This document shows positions 23,413-34,792 of a stretch of 64,000 nt of DNA, one piece after another (position 1 is the stretch's first letter; every line of letters begins with the position of its first letter). The stretch is taken from contig WUJK01000003.1 of the NCBI GenBank assembly GCA_011317545.1, forward strand, positions 186,001-250,000, written 5' to 3'. This stretch comes from Coniella vitis (Eukaryota > Ascomycota > Sordariomycetes > Diaporthales > Schizoparmaceae). The translations under genes were made by a program, and so were the position numbers. A model generated the notes under the pieces. That model saw nothing but the letters and a program-made list of their open reading frames with translations. It did not search any database and was not told the origin of the DNA.

Positions 23413-23860
23413 ATGGCAGAGGACACCGCAGTGGATGAGCCCAACTGGGACTTGTTCCGCGCCGACCTTCGCGTCTCCAAAATGGCCATAGACCGGCCCC
23501 GTGCCTCGCTCGACTTTGAGATTCCCCTCCTCAAACGCCCGCGGCTGCTCGGCCCCGGCGACGGTCCTCCCCCGCCGCGCATCGATCTGCAGCTCGTCCA
23601 CGACTCCAACGCCTTCATAACCGACAAGATCATCCTGCCGTCTGGCCCCTTTGTGGGACTCGGCGATCAGAGGCAGCGCAGGGCGTACTACATCATCGGC
23701 TGGCCTGACCTGCCTGGCGCGCGACCCGTCATCGACTGCGCCAAAGCGCTCGAATACGTTTCGCCCCGCACGATGGAGGACTGGGAATACCAGAATTTCT
23801 TGCGCAAGGAAGCAGAGAGGGACAAGGCTGAAAGAGAGGCCAAAGAAGCGGCTGCTGCAG

Positions 23861-23901
<41 letters not shown>

Positions 23902-25605
23902 CTTGCGCAGGCAAAGGGCAAGCCTATTGTTCCTGGCTCCCAGCTCATATCCAAAATGAAGAAGAAAAAGAGGCCGGGAAGACCGTCCAAGCACCAGGTA
24001 ATGCTCATGGAGGGTAGCCCACCGACGCCCCAGCTCAACAGCGAACAAGAGGAACTGCTGGCCAAGCGCAAACACGGCCCGTCGCTTTCCTCGCCGCAAA
24101 AGAGTCGCATTGCCCAGCTTGACGCAGAAATGCACATCCTCGAGACATTGGGAGAATCCACAGACGACGGGGACGAGGACGCCAGGGAGGAGACGGACGT
24201 CGTTATACAGAGGCAGCTGGAGACAGACTTGTTGGGCAGGGTGGGGCCTCAGGGTCAGGTCTCTGAAGTGGCAGACTCGGACATGATGGGCAGCCCCCGG
24301 TCCAGTCCCGTCACATCACATCACCAGTCTCCCGCCCGCGCCGGCGGCGCAACCCCTTCTCCTCGTGGCCAAGCTGTGCTTCCAAGCCGTGCTCAAGCCT
24401 TTGTGCAGGGCTCAGCCACTCCTTCGGAAAGCTCGCCACATCCACACTCTACCCACCCGGCAGGGTCTCCGGCCTCTGTGCCTCTGCATCCTTCGGTCTC
24501 TACACCATTCTCAAAGTCTACGCCCATACCGCCTCCGAGGATACCTGAACCCTCCAAAGGCCATCCTTCCGCATCACCAACCTCTGCGTTTCAAAGTGTA
24601 GCCTCTTCTATTTCAAGGCCAGTAGTGTCAATACCAGAACAACCAGTCCCTTCACCAGCTGCTCAAGGATACAGCGGCGGCTTCACAACGACCAACAGTT
24701 TTACACCAGTTGGCGAATCATTCCCACGACCTATCCAACGACCCGCAGAACAAGCTTCCCCATCATCCAGCAGCAAGGGCACATCCCACCCGCAGCAGCC
24801 TCATCTCAGCAACGACGAGCGCCACACACAGACGCCGAGATCGGGCCACCCTCACCGTGACGGTGGCGACAACCCTCTTGAACCCGTGGAGATCCACGTT
24901 TCCGCCCAAGAGCCAGAAGACGACGACGACCAGGAATACGTGGTTAAGCGCCTCGAAGACGATCAGATCCTGGACGGCGTGCATTGGTTCCAGGTCCGCT
25001 GGGAGGGTGTCTGGCCCAAAGGACAGAACCCAACATGGGAACCCAGGGACAACATCCCCGCCAACCTCGTCAAGCGCTATCTCAAACACAAGGCAAGAAA
25101 AGCCGCGCAGGCCAAGGAGCAACAGAAGCAGAAACTGAGACAGAAGAACAAGAAGAATCTCAAGTCTGTTGCGTCTCATTCTGCTGCGCCCAAGAATGCG
25201 AGCGGCAGTATACCACCACCGCAACGACCTGCCGTGCCTGAACGCCAGAGCACATTGGAGCAGTGGGCGCGAAATTTTCCGACCGTGTCTGAGGCCTTTC
25301 AGAGTCCCGCTGAGTTGTACGACAGTGCATTTGTGGAGACCGGCACAGCCCGCACGGCAACGAAGAATGCAGGTCACAACACGCACAAACGGCAGTTTGG
25401 AAACAGCGGGTTTGGTACGCACGCTGATACAAACCCGGACTTGGACATGGCCACTGTCGATGACGATGAGGACGACGAAGCCGAGGAGCTCTTCGTCGTA
25501 GACAGCAAGAGATCGGCACAGGAGCGCGAGGAGGCGGAAAAGGAGAGGAAGCGCAGTCTGGGGTCCCAGCTTGCGGCGCAGTTCGGACGGCGCCAGGAGT
25601 ACTGA
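23413..25605 (+). CDS. Chromodomain protein
   Basis: A single-exon gene of 730 residues, starting at the first ATG (MAEDTAVDEPNW). A canonical chromodomain lies at about residues 508-560: EYVVKRLEDDQILDG, HWFQVRWEG, PTWEPRDNIPANLVKRYLK. It has the aromatic cage positions Tyr, Trp and Trp. Residues about 95-130 (RRAYYIIGWPDLPGARPVID) look like a second, degenerate chromo-like fold. Between them are a charged coiled segment, a 13-Ala tract, KMKKKKRPGRPSK (AT-hook-like), a long Ser/Pro-rich disordered part, and an acidic C-terminal stretch (DDDEDDEAEELFVVD). It presumably binds methylated histone tails in heterochromatin. It could correspond to Neurospora CDP-2, a partner in the HP1-HDAC (HCHC) complex, but I cannot establish that, so no symbol is given. 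Confidence 0.88.
23862..23900 (+). repeat. (GCT)13 microsatellite coding poly-Ala
   Basis: Thirteen consecutive GCT codons inside the chromodomain gene encode a pure Ala tract. The pure codon use points to recent slippage, so length is likely to vary between strains. Confidence 0.9.
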
Positions 25606-27040
25606 TGCTCAGATGTGCGTGGAAGCTGGGACTGGGACAAGCAAAGTCAGGAAGAAGCAAGCAAGGAAGAAAGAACTAGAGATGAAGCGCGAGGCTCGCT
25701 CGAATGTCGTTCGCATTCTGCATTGTTGCTTTTTTTTTCCCCTTCTCCCTTTTGATGAAGAGGATCACCAGCGTGAACATGGCACCACGGCATAAGCGTT
25801 CATAGAGGTGTAAGTAGATTGCTCACTGGCTTCCACAATACTTTTGCCTGTTTGTGCTGGCATATCATACAGCGAATGTCATTTGTATGTGAATCATTTT
25901 CAATGCAGAGCACAGTTGTTTCTTCAGGGTCTGGTCAGGAGCGACGATGGCAACTGTTCAGCGTCATGAAGGCAGGGGGAACCTACAAGATACCTCAGAG
26001 CTCGAAGGACAGTAAGTAAGTGCCTTCGAAGAGCTTGATCCCAAAGGGGCGGCCGTGTTCCGCTGTGACCGTTCAACAGTGAAGATTGTCAAGGTCAAGG
26101 TCCGTCCAATGGCGAAGGCTGCAAACAACGCGTCTTATTCTGCCTCATACTAACAGCTAGCTCGACCTATTTCATCCATCTCAAGGCTCAGTCTCCTCCG
26201 TCCTGGTCCACGGACCTGTGGCACTGCAGATTTCACAGCGTTGCTCGCCTGGCCATTCATCAACACGCAAGGATAGCGCAGATGGATCCGACGCTCGAGA
26301 CTTTGAAATTGCGATCCATGTGCGAAAGAATGACAGGAAAATGAATCATAAAAAAAGGTAAAGAAGCAGAAAGAGGCATCTGCAAATTCGGTCCCCAATG
26401 ACCACGCAGCTGCAATGGCGGAAACCCCCGTTGTCAAAGTGGTCAAACTGGTACTGTGTGCAAGTCGTGTCTGTAAAGATGAGGAAGGGTTAGCAAAGAC
26501 TGTCCTCGACAAGGTATGTGTTTTTGCAAATGATGGCAAGATTCGACTGACCTCTGCAGCAGATCCGCTTGCTCTGGGGCTATTCGTACCGAATCCGAGG
26601 GACAAACACCCAGCCGATACTGATCGAGGTCCGAGAAGGGAGTCGTCAAATTCGGAGCCAAGAACCCTCCAGTTCTTCATCCAACTTATTCTTATTCAAC
26701 CTGTCGGTGACTTGTCAGTCAAATGTTCAGAAGGCCCCGTCATGTTGTGGAAGTTAGCCTTGCTTGCCTTTGTGTTGAGACCAACCAACCAACGACGCAC
26801 CACCTTTGGAATCGCTCATCCGTGCCATCTCATCCAGACCAACAGGCCTCGGCCCGATACTTCAAGTCGAAGCCGCAATAAAACCAAGCACTAAAACAAA
26901 AGCATCAATCAAGCGCCAGAGAACAGAAGCCAAACCTCCAAGTGTGACAACCACTCACCGATGCCACACTCGCAGGCAGAAAACGCAGAGACGCAGAAGG
27001 CGATGCTTAGGGACAAAAAGGGCAAGCAAGCAAAAGAAAC
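25606..27040. other. Convergent intergenic region, 1.4 kb
   Basis: 3' flanks of the chromodomain gene (plus) and the RRM gene (minus). A 159-codon frame starting with ATG at 26415 (MAETPVVKVVKLVLCASRV) and an overlapping minus-strand frame of 176 codons show no domain. I do not call either a gene. Confidence 0.5.
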
Positions 27041-28856
27041 TCAGGCGCTCGAAAGCCGAGTCAGATGCTTCTTGATCGTCGTAAAGCCCGGGGGCGGGAC
27101 ATAGCCAGACCCTCCGAACTCTCTGAGCTGCTCTGGTGTCAGCGAGCAATATTCTTCAATTCCAATCGTCCAATAGTAAGCGTACTTGTCCTTGCTGGCC
27201 TGCATGCCAGCCTCCCAGTTGTTGCGGGAGTAGTCCGGGTACTGCTTCGCGGCTGTACCTTCAGCACTAGCAGCGTTTTGGTGTTGTTTCTCTTGTTCTT
27301 GGACGGCGAGGGCGGTCAGCATCTCGAGCTGGTAGTCCGACCGGGGGCGGATTTCCTGGGTGGCTGCTTCAGGCGGGCCAGGGCAGTACGCTGAGCGCGA
27401 CGGGACGAGGGACGAAAAGACATCGAGGGTAGAGAGGAAGCACTTGGGTCGTCTGACGTCCAACATGTGGTGGTGCAAATGCAGCGCATACTCCTGGTCC
27501 TCGAGGGCGGTGAAGCCGTTGTTTCGGGCACGACGAGCGTACGCAAGGCCGGGGCAGTAGTCATCTGCACAAGAGGCGGTCTGTTCCTCTGCGAATTTCT
27601 TCACGTCGTTCCGCCAGGCACTGTTGCGGCCCTTCCAAACCTGCAACTGGGTTTTGGATGGCAGTCTACGCGAGGCGTTGCGGATGAAAAGGTTGTTCCT
27701 GATGTCGTCGTCTGGAAAGGTGCTGCTGCTGCTGCTGCTGCCAAAAAGCGTCGCGGCTCCTAGAGGGCGAGGAAGTGCCTCGAGCATGCCGAACAATTTT
27801 TCGAGTTGTCCCACGTCGTGGAGGCTGATCAGGCTCGTATGTCCGTGACTACTCCAGGTGAACCCCACGCCGGAGCCACCGCTGGACTTTGCAAGAGCCA
27901 TACAAGGATCGTCCTCAAAGCTGATGCTTTGGGTCCATGGCTTGAAGACGTCTTCATGGCGGCCAAATTGGCCACTGTAGCTCTGTTGGATGCGAGCAGC
28001 GTGGGCCATTCCAACGCTGGTAAACCAGATGTGCATGTTCATGTGGACAATGCGCTGGCCGTCGACGGTGTGCATGGCAGGACGATCCAGCCAAATGTCC
28101 TCGATCTGGAAGCGGTAATGGGGGTCACGCAGATGGCCAGCGAGGCCCACGACGCTCCAGATCTCCTGGAGCTTGTTCAGCGGCACGTTCTTGATCAGAA
28201 TGCAGCGTGTGGCAGTCTTCACAAGCTGCCGAAAGGGCGAGCACAAGTACGGAGTCAGGAGAGGCTCGAACGTATCATGCTGGAGGGGGTGGTTCAATAC
28301 GGGAACGATGACCATCGCGACTGTCTTGTCGCCGGATGCCTTGTTTGTGGCCAGAGCCGGCAGGGCCCAGGGCGTGGTCTCCAGCTGCTTGCAAAGTTTG
28401 CTGTACTTGACAGCAGACTCGGGCTCCCTGAAGGTGATGACTGCCGCCTTGACACCTTTGAACTGGGCCAATGTGACTTTGGCAACCGCGCCGCCGGATA
28501 CGCGAGCAAAGACATCACGGACTGTCATGTCGTTTGGCAGGGGGGACACCACGACGGTACGGCGGTTGAAGCAGACTGGCCGGTCGTCAAACGCGCTGAA
28601 GCGGCGGAAATTGATCCGCAAGCTGATCTGAGAGGAAGAATCATCCGACTCTGGAGTAATCTGCGAATGGTCAGCGACAGACAGGCGGCAGCCGGAAAGC
28701 CCGCGCATGGGGCTGTTTGAGCGACGCTTTCCCTTCACGCCTTGTTCCGCTACTTACTCGATCAGCCTCGTAGCGAGTATTGTAATCCTGAACAGCGGAT
28801 GAGGCAGGAAGAGAGAACACGCGTCGCCAGGGCGCACTGTTGAAGTGAGTAGGCAT
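27041..28856 (-). CDS. RRM-like RNA-binding protein, two exons
   Basis: On the minus strand the exons are 28856-28758 and 28660-27041; the intron starts GTAAGT and ends CGCAG, giving 572 residues. Residues 1-33 are MPTHFNSAPWRRVFSLPASS and so on; without the intron the frame would hold a less plausible start at 28738. A degenerate RNA-recognition motif covers about residues 65-125 (RRTVVVSPLPNDMTVRDVFA, then VAKVTLAQFKGVKAAVITF with EPESAVKYSKLCKQ). A second motif-like segment starts at CILIKNVPLNKLQEIWSVVG. The region FTWSSHGHTSLISLHDVGQL with a run of Ser follows, and the C-terminus is Tyr- and Gln-rich, ending YVPPPGFTTIKKHLTRLSSA. I know of fungal proteins of this kind but not of an assigned function. 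An mRNA-related role in the cytosol or nucleus is inferred only from the fold. Confidence 0.85.
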
Positions 28857-30422
28857 TTTGGCTGAGTGGTCCGGATACGGAAGGCTTGATGCAGGAAGGC
28901 GAAGATGATTGCTTTTCTTTGAATGAAAAGCTTGAATGGAAGCAGACAGGTGATCTGGAAAGAAAGAGGGCAGGCAAGGAAGCAGAATGCAGGAAGACAG
29001 GTGTTGACTCGTGGTGAAGGAGGTGGATTGTTGAAGCTCTGGTGATTTTGTGGATATGAAGGACCAAAGCAGCCACGCCATGGCCCTTTGCAGTAAGAAC
29101 AAGCCACTTCAGTGATTCACTTGATGGCAGCTCTGCTACTGGAGAGGAGATAAACGACGCAAAGTAGCTTCAGAGCTGTGCAGTAGCTATCGAGGCTAAC
29201 GGCGGCGATATACAATGAGCCCCCCAGTTTCAAGCTTGTGGTGCTCCATCATGGTGGAGTTTGAAGGCGTCGGCGGTATGCCAGAATGAAACTCTGAGAA
29301 CAGGTCATAGGGCAATGAGCACATTTTCTTTCTGACTATGGAAAGGGTTCCTCCTTGGTTTGTATTTCTAGAAGCAGTCAGTCTCTTGAGTACTTCGACA
29401 AGTTCAATTTGTGAACTTTGACTTATACAGAATACCCACTTGTAAGCCAGAGAGACTGGCAGTTCCAATACTGCCACTGCACTTCCTGCTGTGATACATA
29501 GATTCTTTCTTTGTTTGCAGAATGGCCACTTGACTTCTGGTGTTACCACAGCCTTTTGGCACACAGACTCTGGACAGTTATGGGCAACAGCTTTGGCATG
29601 CTCCTGAATAAGAAGACCCGTCCCCTCAGGGCTTGGACTTCCACTGATGGAGTGAAGGAAATAGAGTGCTACAAAGTGAAGAACAAAACTAAACCCCTAT
29701 GAACATGGCATATGATTTAAGCCCCAACATCTCATAGAGTACCGCAACGTTTGGTGGAAGAGGACCGCTCATCCCAGCCTCCAATGCAGCCATTCAGGTA
29801 AAATCAATTGTCCGAGAAGGGAAGAACAACCATCCAGTGAGTCAGTCAGTCAGTGAGTCAGTCAGGCAGTCTGGTGAACATCCACCACAGCAGACGCAGA
29901 CAAAGATAAACCCACCAGCCTGTTGGATACTGTATATTTGTCTTTATGAAATCCTCAGGCTTTTGATCAGACAGGCCAAGCCAGTGGCTGGCCAGCCCAA
30001 GATCAAGCTATCCATAAGCTGTTACATAGAAGCAAATAAACAACCACCAGGACAGTTGAGCTAGACTGCATCTCAACTTTAGCCAATCACTCAACTCAAC
30101 ATATATCACCAAGTATTTGACTTCAACAGCTCCACAGCTCAGCTCGTCATCATCTCGATGTTCTAGTGCGCCAAAATTCCTCGCGCACCACATTGTCTCA
30201 GAAGAGATGCGTACACCGAGTTCACACATGCCACAGCTTGCGCGAATGGAATGTGAACGGAGCTATTCACGCGCCAGAACGATCTTTTTATTCCTTCATG
30301 ATGCCTTTCAGAACTGGCTGTTGACATTTTCTCGTTCGATCCCGTCGGGACGGGACCGACGGCTCTGATCTTGTCCTCTTCATATTTCTCTGAAAGTGTA
30401 ACGCGCTGGAAAATGTGCTACA
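28857..30422. other. Gene-free stretch, 1.6 kb
   Basis: The left part holds the promoter of the minus-strand RRM gene; the right part holds the promoter of the membrane-protein gene. A GTCA tetranucleotide repeat (GTCAGTCAGTCAGTGAGTCA) lies at about 29838-29872. No gene was recognised. Confidence 0.5.
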
Positions 30423-31403
30423 ATGTCCTTGACACCGGACGCTACGCACCGCGATAATGGCTCCAAGCACGTTCTACGTACAAGCCATGATGACACGCTT
30501 CGAGGTGCCTCTCCTTTGACGATGGGGGGGGAAGCCACCAACAATAAGAGAGTCGTTGAGCAAGGAGACGGAGGCGAGCTCTTGATTGAACCTCCCGACA
30601 ATAATTCTCCTCTCCTTGGCGGCCAGCCATCAACGGCGGTCTCATCTTTGGCTAGTTCTCAAGCAGCCAGCATCGATACTTTGATATCATCAATCGTCTC
30701 AGAGGATGTGCTTCTTGCAAGTGTTTTGAGTGTCGCCTCCTCCTCGCTGGTGGCGGCGACGACGATGACGACAACGACAACGACCATAACAGGGTTACTG
30801 GTACCCAGTTCGTCAACCTCGAGCCAAACCACAACCTCTCCAACACCAGAAGCGACCTCTTCCTCGAACTCGACATTCTTTTTCTCCAAAGTTGATTCAG
30901 TCGGGACTCTGACTCCACCGTCCGTCCTTTTATCCACAACTACCATAAGCGCGTCCGCTTCAACATTTCCAACCACCACCTTGACAACGACAACAACAAC
31001 AAAGACCGTGGCTCCATCATCGCAGAGTGCATTAGCAACAACGCCAACAACATCACTGACCCCAACACCAACATCCCCCCAATCTCAAACTCCAACCCAA
31101 ACACAAATCGAAGCAACCTCCCCCGACAATAACAACAACAGCAGCAGCAGCACAAGCATATCCCACGAGCGCACGCTCGCCATTGTCATCGCTTCAACCA
31201 TTGGCGGCGTGAGTCTGATCGCCGTCACCTTGCTGGTGCTGTACAAGAAGCGCAAGGCACTGTGGCGCAAGGCCACCTGGCGAATGCGCCGCCGCGACTC
31301 GATCCCGAGTGATTTTGAATTTGGAACGGTGCCCAAGTCGAGTATTTCAGCACCCATGCCGTATTATGGGGGGGAATATCGGCAGCCCCCTCAGTATTAT
31401 TAG
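30423..31403 (+). CDS. Ser/Thr-rich single-pass membrane protein of unknown function
   Basis: A single-exon frame of 326 residues. Residues about 70-250 are extremely rich in Ser and Thr (TTMTTTTTTIT, TTTLTTTTTTK, SQTPTQTQIE) and would be heavily O-glycosylated if outside the cell. One hydrophobic helix follows (LAIVIASTIGGVSLIAVTLL, about residues 252-272). Then come a strongly basic stop-transfer segment (KKRKALWRKATWRMRRRDS) and a short Pro/Tyr-rich tail ending QPPQYY. This is the architecture of fungal wall-stress sensor or mucin-like proteins such as Wsc/Mid2, but no Cys-rich head domain is present. Oddly, there is no N-terminal signal peptide: the start is hydrophilic (MSLTPDATHRDNGSK). 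A missed upstream exon, or use of the single helix as signal-anchor, would explain this. Confidence 0.75.
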   Translation: MSLTPDATHRDNGSKHVLRTSHDDTLRGASPLTMGGEATNNKRVVEQGDGGELLIEPPDNNSPLLGGQPSTAVSSLASSQAASIDTLISSIVSEDVLLASVLSVASSSLVAATTMTTTTTTITGLLVPSSSTSSQTTTSPTPEATSSSNSTFFFSKVDSVGTLTPPSVLLSTTTISASASTFPTTTLTTTTTTKTVAPSSQSALATTPTTSLTPTPTSPQSQTPTQTQIEATSPDNNNNSSSSTSISHERTLAIVIASTIGGVSLIAVTLLVLYKKRKALWRKATWRMRRRDSIPSDFEFGTVPKSSISAPMPYYGGEYRQPPQYY

Positions 31404-34400
31404 TTTGAAGGTCCAGCAACCGGGAAAGGTGCAAGATGGTTGGTCGCTGTTCGGTGCTGCGTGCTGGTGTCGTGTACTGGAAATAATTTGTACGGGTATG
31501 GAGATGGGCCCAAGGGAGCATGTTTTTATGCTTGGGCCTTTGAGCATTCATTTCGTCAGGACAGTGGAAGAAAATCAACGAGGTGGTTAGTGTAAGGTAT
31601 TGCTTCAAGTCTTTGGGAACCCAGAGTATTGGTTCCATCACCACGTCTAAAGAGGAGCACGAAAAGTGATACACGTAGCCATGCCGCAAAGCCTGAGCGT
31701 TTCCTGCGATCCTTAAGATATTCCTAGCTATTGATACTAATGCTCGTGCCTCCCCGTTCCACTGAGGGCTCGTAGGAGGGCTTGTCGCAGTCAGCGTATA
31801 CAGTCTTTTCCATGCTGGATTCATTAGGCCCCCCGGTTCAGCGCTGAAAGGAATCGGAAGTTATAAGAGACTGATTGAGTGAATTAGCCAGAGAAAGAGT
31901 GAGAAAAAGCGGGTAGAGAATACCGAGAAGAGAGCAGACAGGAGAGAACGAAGACCAAAGAAAGCAAAACAAAGCAGCGGTAAGTTTTGAACAGGCTGTA
32001 TAGGTTCACCACGCCAAGAAGGCATGTGGCATCAGAGTCATAACATTACTGGCCTTTCAATACATAGATCACCCTTGACAGCAGCGTCAACTGTTCTACG
32101 TTGTCAACGCAGGGGTCAGCAACCATCAAAACCACTGTACGGAACTCGGTACGGTCTGACAGCACCACTACCAAGAGCAACCCGGGAATTCTGAATGTGG
32201 ATGTCTGAGTGGCTCTCAGTGGAGGCGCTTCCATCCTTTCATGCTGCCAACGAAACACACAGGTGTCGAAACACGCGACTGCGAATCGCCAAGCGAGGCT
32301 GCGAACTGGGTAGGCTCTTGTCGGATGTCGAGTGCTCACTGTCGCCTATGCATGGATGGGATGAGTGTGAAGGGATGGCTTGGCCGACTTAAGCGAGCTG
32401 ACTTGATGTTCAGGACCTACTTCCATGAATGCTGATGAACCATCAATTCAACGAGGCTTATTGCGGGTCAAGTGGACTCGTTTGATAGCATCGTGTGACT
32501 GCACAATGAAAGCCTTTTCCCGCCACATCAGAGCACAGCACGTAAGGTCTTGCTGTTTGGAATCGATAGCTCGTGCAGAGACTGCGGTCTTGATCAACGA
32601 GCCAAAGGCCTGCCAAACACCAATTCAAACCGAGGAGTTGACCTTTCTGCAACTCACGGTACCATAATCTGCAGCTTGGTCTGAGAGAACAGAAACGACT
32701 CTTATCAGTGACCAAGTGTGAAGCTGCCTGAAGAGCACTTCAGGTCTTCCCTATCCCCGAGGTCCGTAATTCCAACACAGAGTCGCATGTGCGGACAGTG
32801 CGCCATCGTGTGATGGATTCCATATGGTGAGTTGTCCTGCGTTGACCGGTTCAAGTCAAAATCCTTGTGTTATGTATTCTGCTCGTCAAATACATTCGCG
32901 GACAGGGTGCCTTTGCTCTTACCCACGGCCCACGAGTGCATCTCCAGGATGGATCGAACAACATGAAGCTGGAAGCGCCCACCAAGATGGCCAGGTGACA
33001 TCGGCTAGTTCGGCATCACCAGTCGTTGATTGTATTTTGGACATGTCTGATGGGATTCGCCCGTTAGTGACCTCAGGGCTGCGTCACTGCCACGCTATCC
33101 TGGCCAGCGATAAAGCGAAATGAAGGGGGTGACGTGAAGGTTGAAAGCCCCGTTTGTTGTGATCTTCACGGCAGCCCTCTCGCATGCTGTCCTCGACTGA
33201 ATGGTGTTATCTAGATGCTACGCCCACCCTCTCCTGCACAAATGGTGCGGCGAGGTGCAGAGAAGGCCACCTACATATGCCAGTGCTCCAAACATCCAGT
33301 CAAAACCTCGATTCGCGAGACCGTTGAAGGTTGACCCTGGCTCCACGGCGCATCCGGCGCAATACACTTCATCCTCTGATGCCACATCCTCCGCTGCTAC
33401 ATAGTATTTCCGTGTATTTCCATTGGCCTCATGCTGGGTCGTTTCCTCGTTCGGAGTTGCGATTGTCGTGGATTCTCTGTGGCGTTTTGCCGCTCTTGAC
33501 CCGAGAAGCCGCGTGTGTTGGCACCAGCCGGTGAAAGCAAGTGTCTGGTATCTCAATGTGGTCAAACAGGATTGGGCTCATGGCTTGGGAGGTTATCTTC
33601 TGGACAGCCCACAGAAGACAGCATACTGTGTGCTGACCCTTGTCGTCAACATTGTTGCCAAGGATGACCCTCGCCAGTGAGCATCGCTGCACCAAGGACC
33701 CGTTCGTGGAGCCATTGAACGTCAATGGTCATGGAGGTAGAATGGAGTAGAGGAAAAAGTCAAATGGGCGCTCATGGCTGCAATCCCAACGAAGGACAAG
33801 ACATCACGCTTGTTTTGCCTTGCTGTGAACTGCTGTGCCGGACTGCATGAGAGCCTGCCCGTTTTCCCGGGCGCTCTTTCCAACACTCGTGACCTTTCCC
33901 CTTCTTCACCAACACAATCAGGAATTGTGGGGTCTGTCAGGGACCAGGTCATCTCGAATATCTAGTCTTCCTCTGACCTGTCAGTCTGGACCCGCATGCA
34001 CCAGTTCGGCAGCACAGACTTGCATGTGCCGGGGTCCCCGGGGGTCGATCCCCCGGCAACCTGCAGCCAACGGCTAAGTACCATGTATATGGCTGGGTCG
34101 TGCTAAATATGATAGCTGCTTGCGCGTTGGATCTGAGAAGGTCCTCCAGACGCCTGGGCTCGGATCGTCGATGATGCTGTGAGCTGACTACTTGGAAGGG
34201 CCGATGCAAGACCTTGTGTGCCTAATGGCCCTGTTACAGAGATTTACAGAGTCAAGGCCACGTCTTCTTTTAACGCCGCGTCCGCGTGTGCAACGGTCAG
34301 TCGAGGTCCCGGCAATTCAGCAGGACCGATCCTTCAAGGCCCTCTAGGTAGGGCCTTCCTTCTCTGTACAAGCGACAACAGGTACCCAAGCGCCTTTCCA

Positions 34401-34792
34401 CGTACCCACTCGGCGCCTTTCGAAATACCACATCGGTTTCCTCAAGGCGACTTTGCAGATTAGCAACACTGCCGCCACACGCTAGGTTCCCAAGCCGGGC
34501 ACTTAGCAAATCCTCCACGTTACATAGACCTCGGCAAGTAGCAGACCTGGTCCGGTATCTTAAGCTTCGACTGTCCAACCAGTGTTTCCAAGGTACCGTT
34601 TTCCTATAAGACTGGACCCTCGCGAGTGAAGGTGCAGCTGCTCGTCTGAGGTAGTGCAGGACTCGACCCAAGTTTGCATGCTGACTCTGACCGGCTTGAA
34701 TAATAATAGGCTTGCTTCTCAGCATCATACGAGTTCTCGCGTTGACCACTCACTGCTGGTGCACGCGGACACCCGAAAGATTGGTTGACGCC
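31404..34792. other. Gene-free stretch, 3.4 kb
   Basis: No coding frame longer than about 200 codons and none with a recognisable domain. A GC-rich hairpin at 34028-34057 is listed separately. The last few hundred bases should contain the promoter of the S33 peptidase gene. Confidence 0.5.
34028..34057. other. GC-rich hairpin
   Basis: CCGGGGG (34038-34044) pairs with CCCCCGG (34050-34056) around a TCGAT loop. An alternative stem is GCCGGGG (34028-34034) with CCCCGGC (34051-34057). TGCA occurs just outside on both sides (34021-34024 and 34062-34065). The TCGATCC loop recalls a tRNA T-arm, but no other tRNA arm is visible around it. Confidence 0.6.

Noticed and set aside
23311..24161. Long minus-strand frames opposite the chromodomain gene, one with poly-Ser, others with poly-Ala or poly-Gln
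   Set aside because: Shadows of the GC-rich chromodomain gene and its GCT repeat; the plus-strand frame has real domains.
26415..26894. 159-codon frame starting MAETPVVKVVKLV
   Set aside because: The opening looks gene-like, but the rest has no domain and a similar frame is open on the other strand. A spliced small gene here is possible but not supportable.
27806..28720. 304-codon plus-strand frame
   Set aside because: Antisense shadow of the RRM-like gene.
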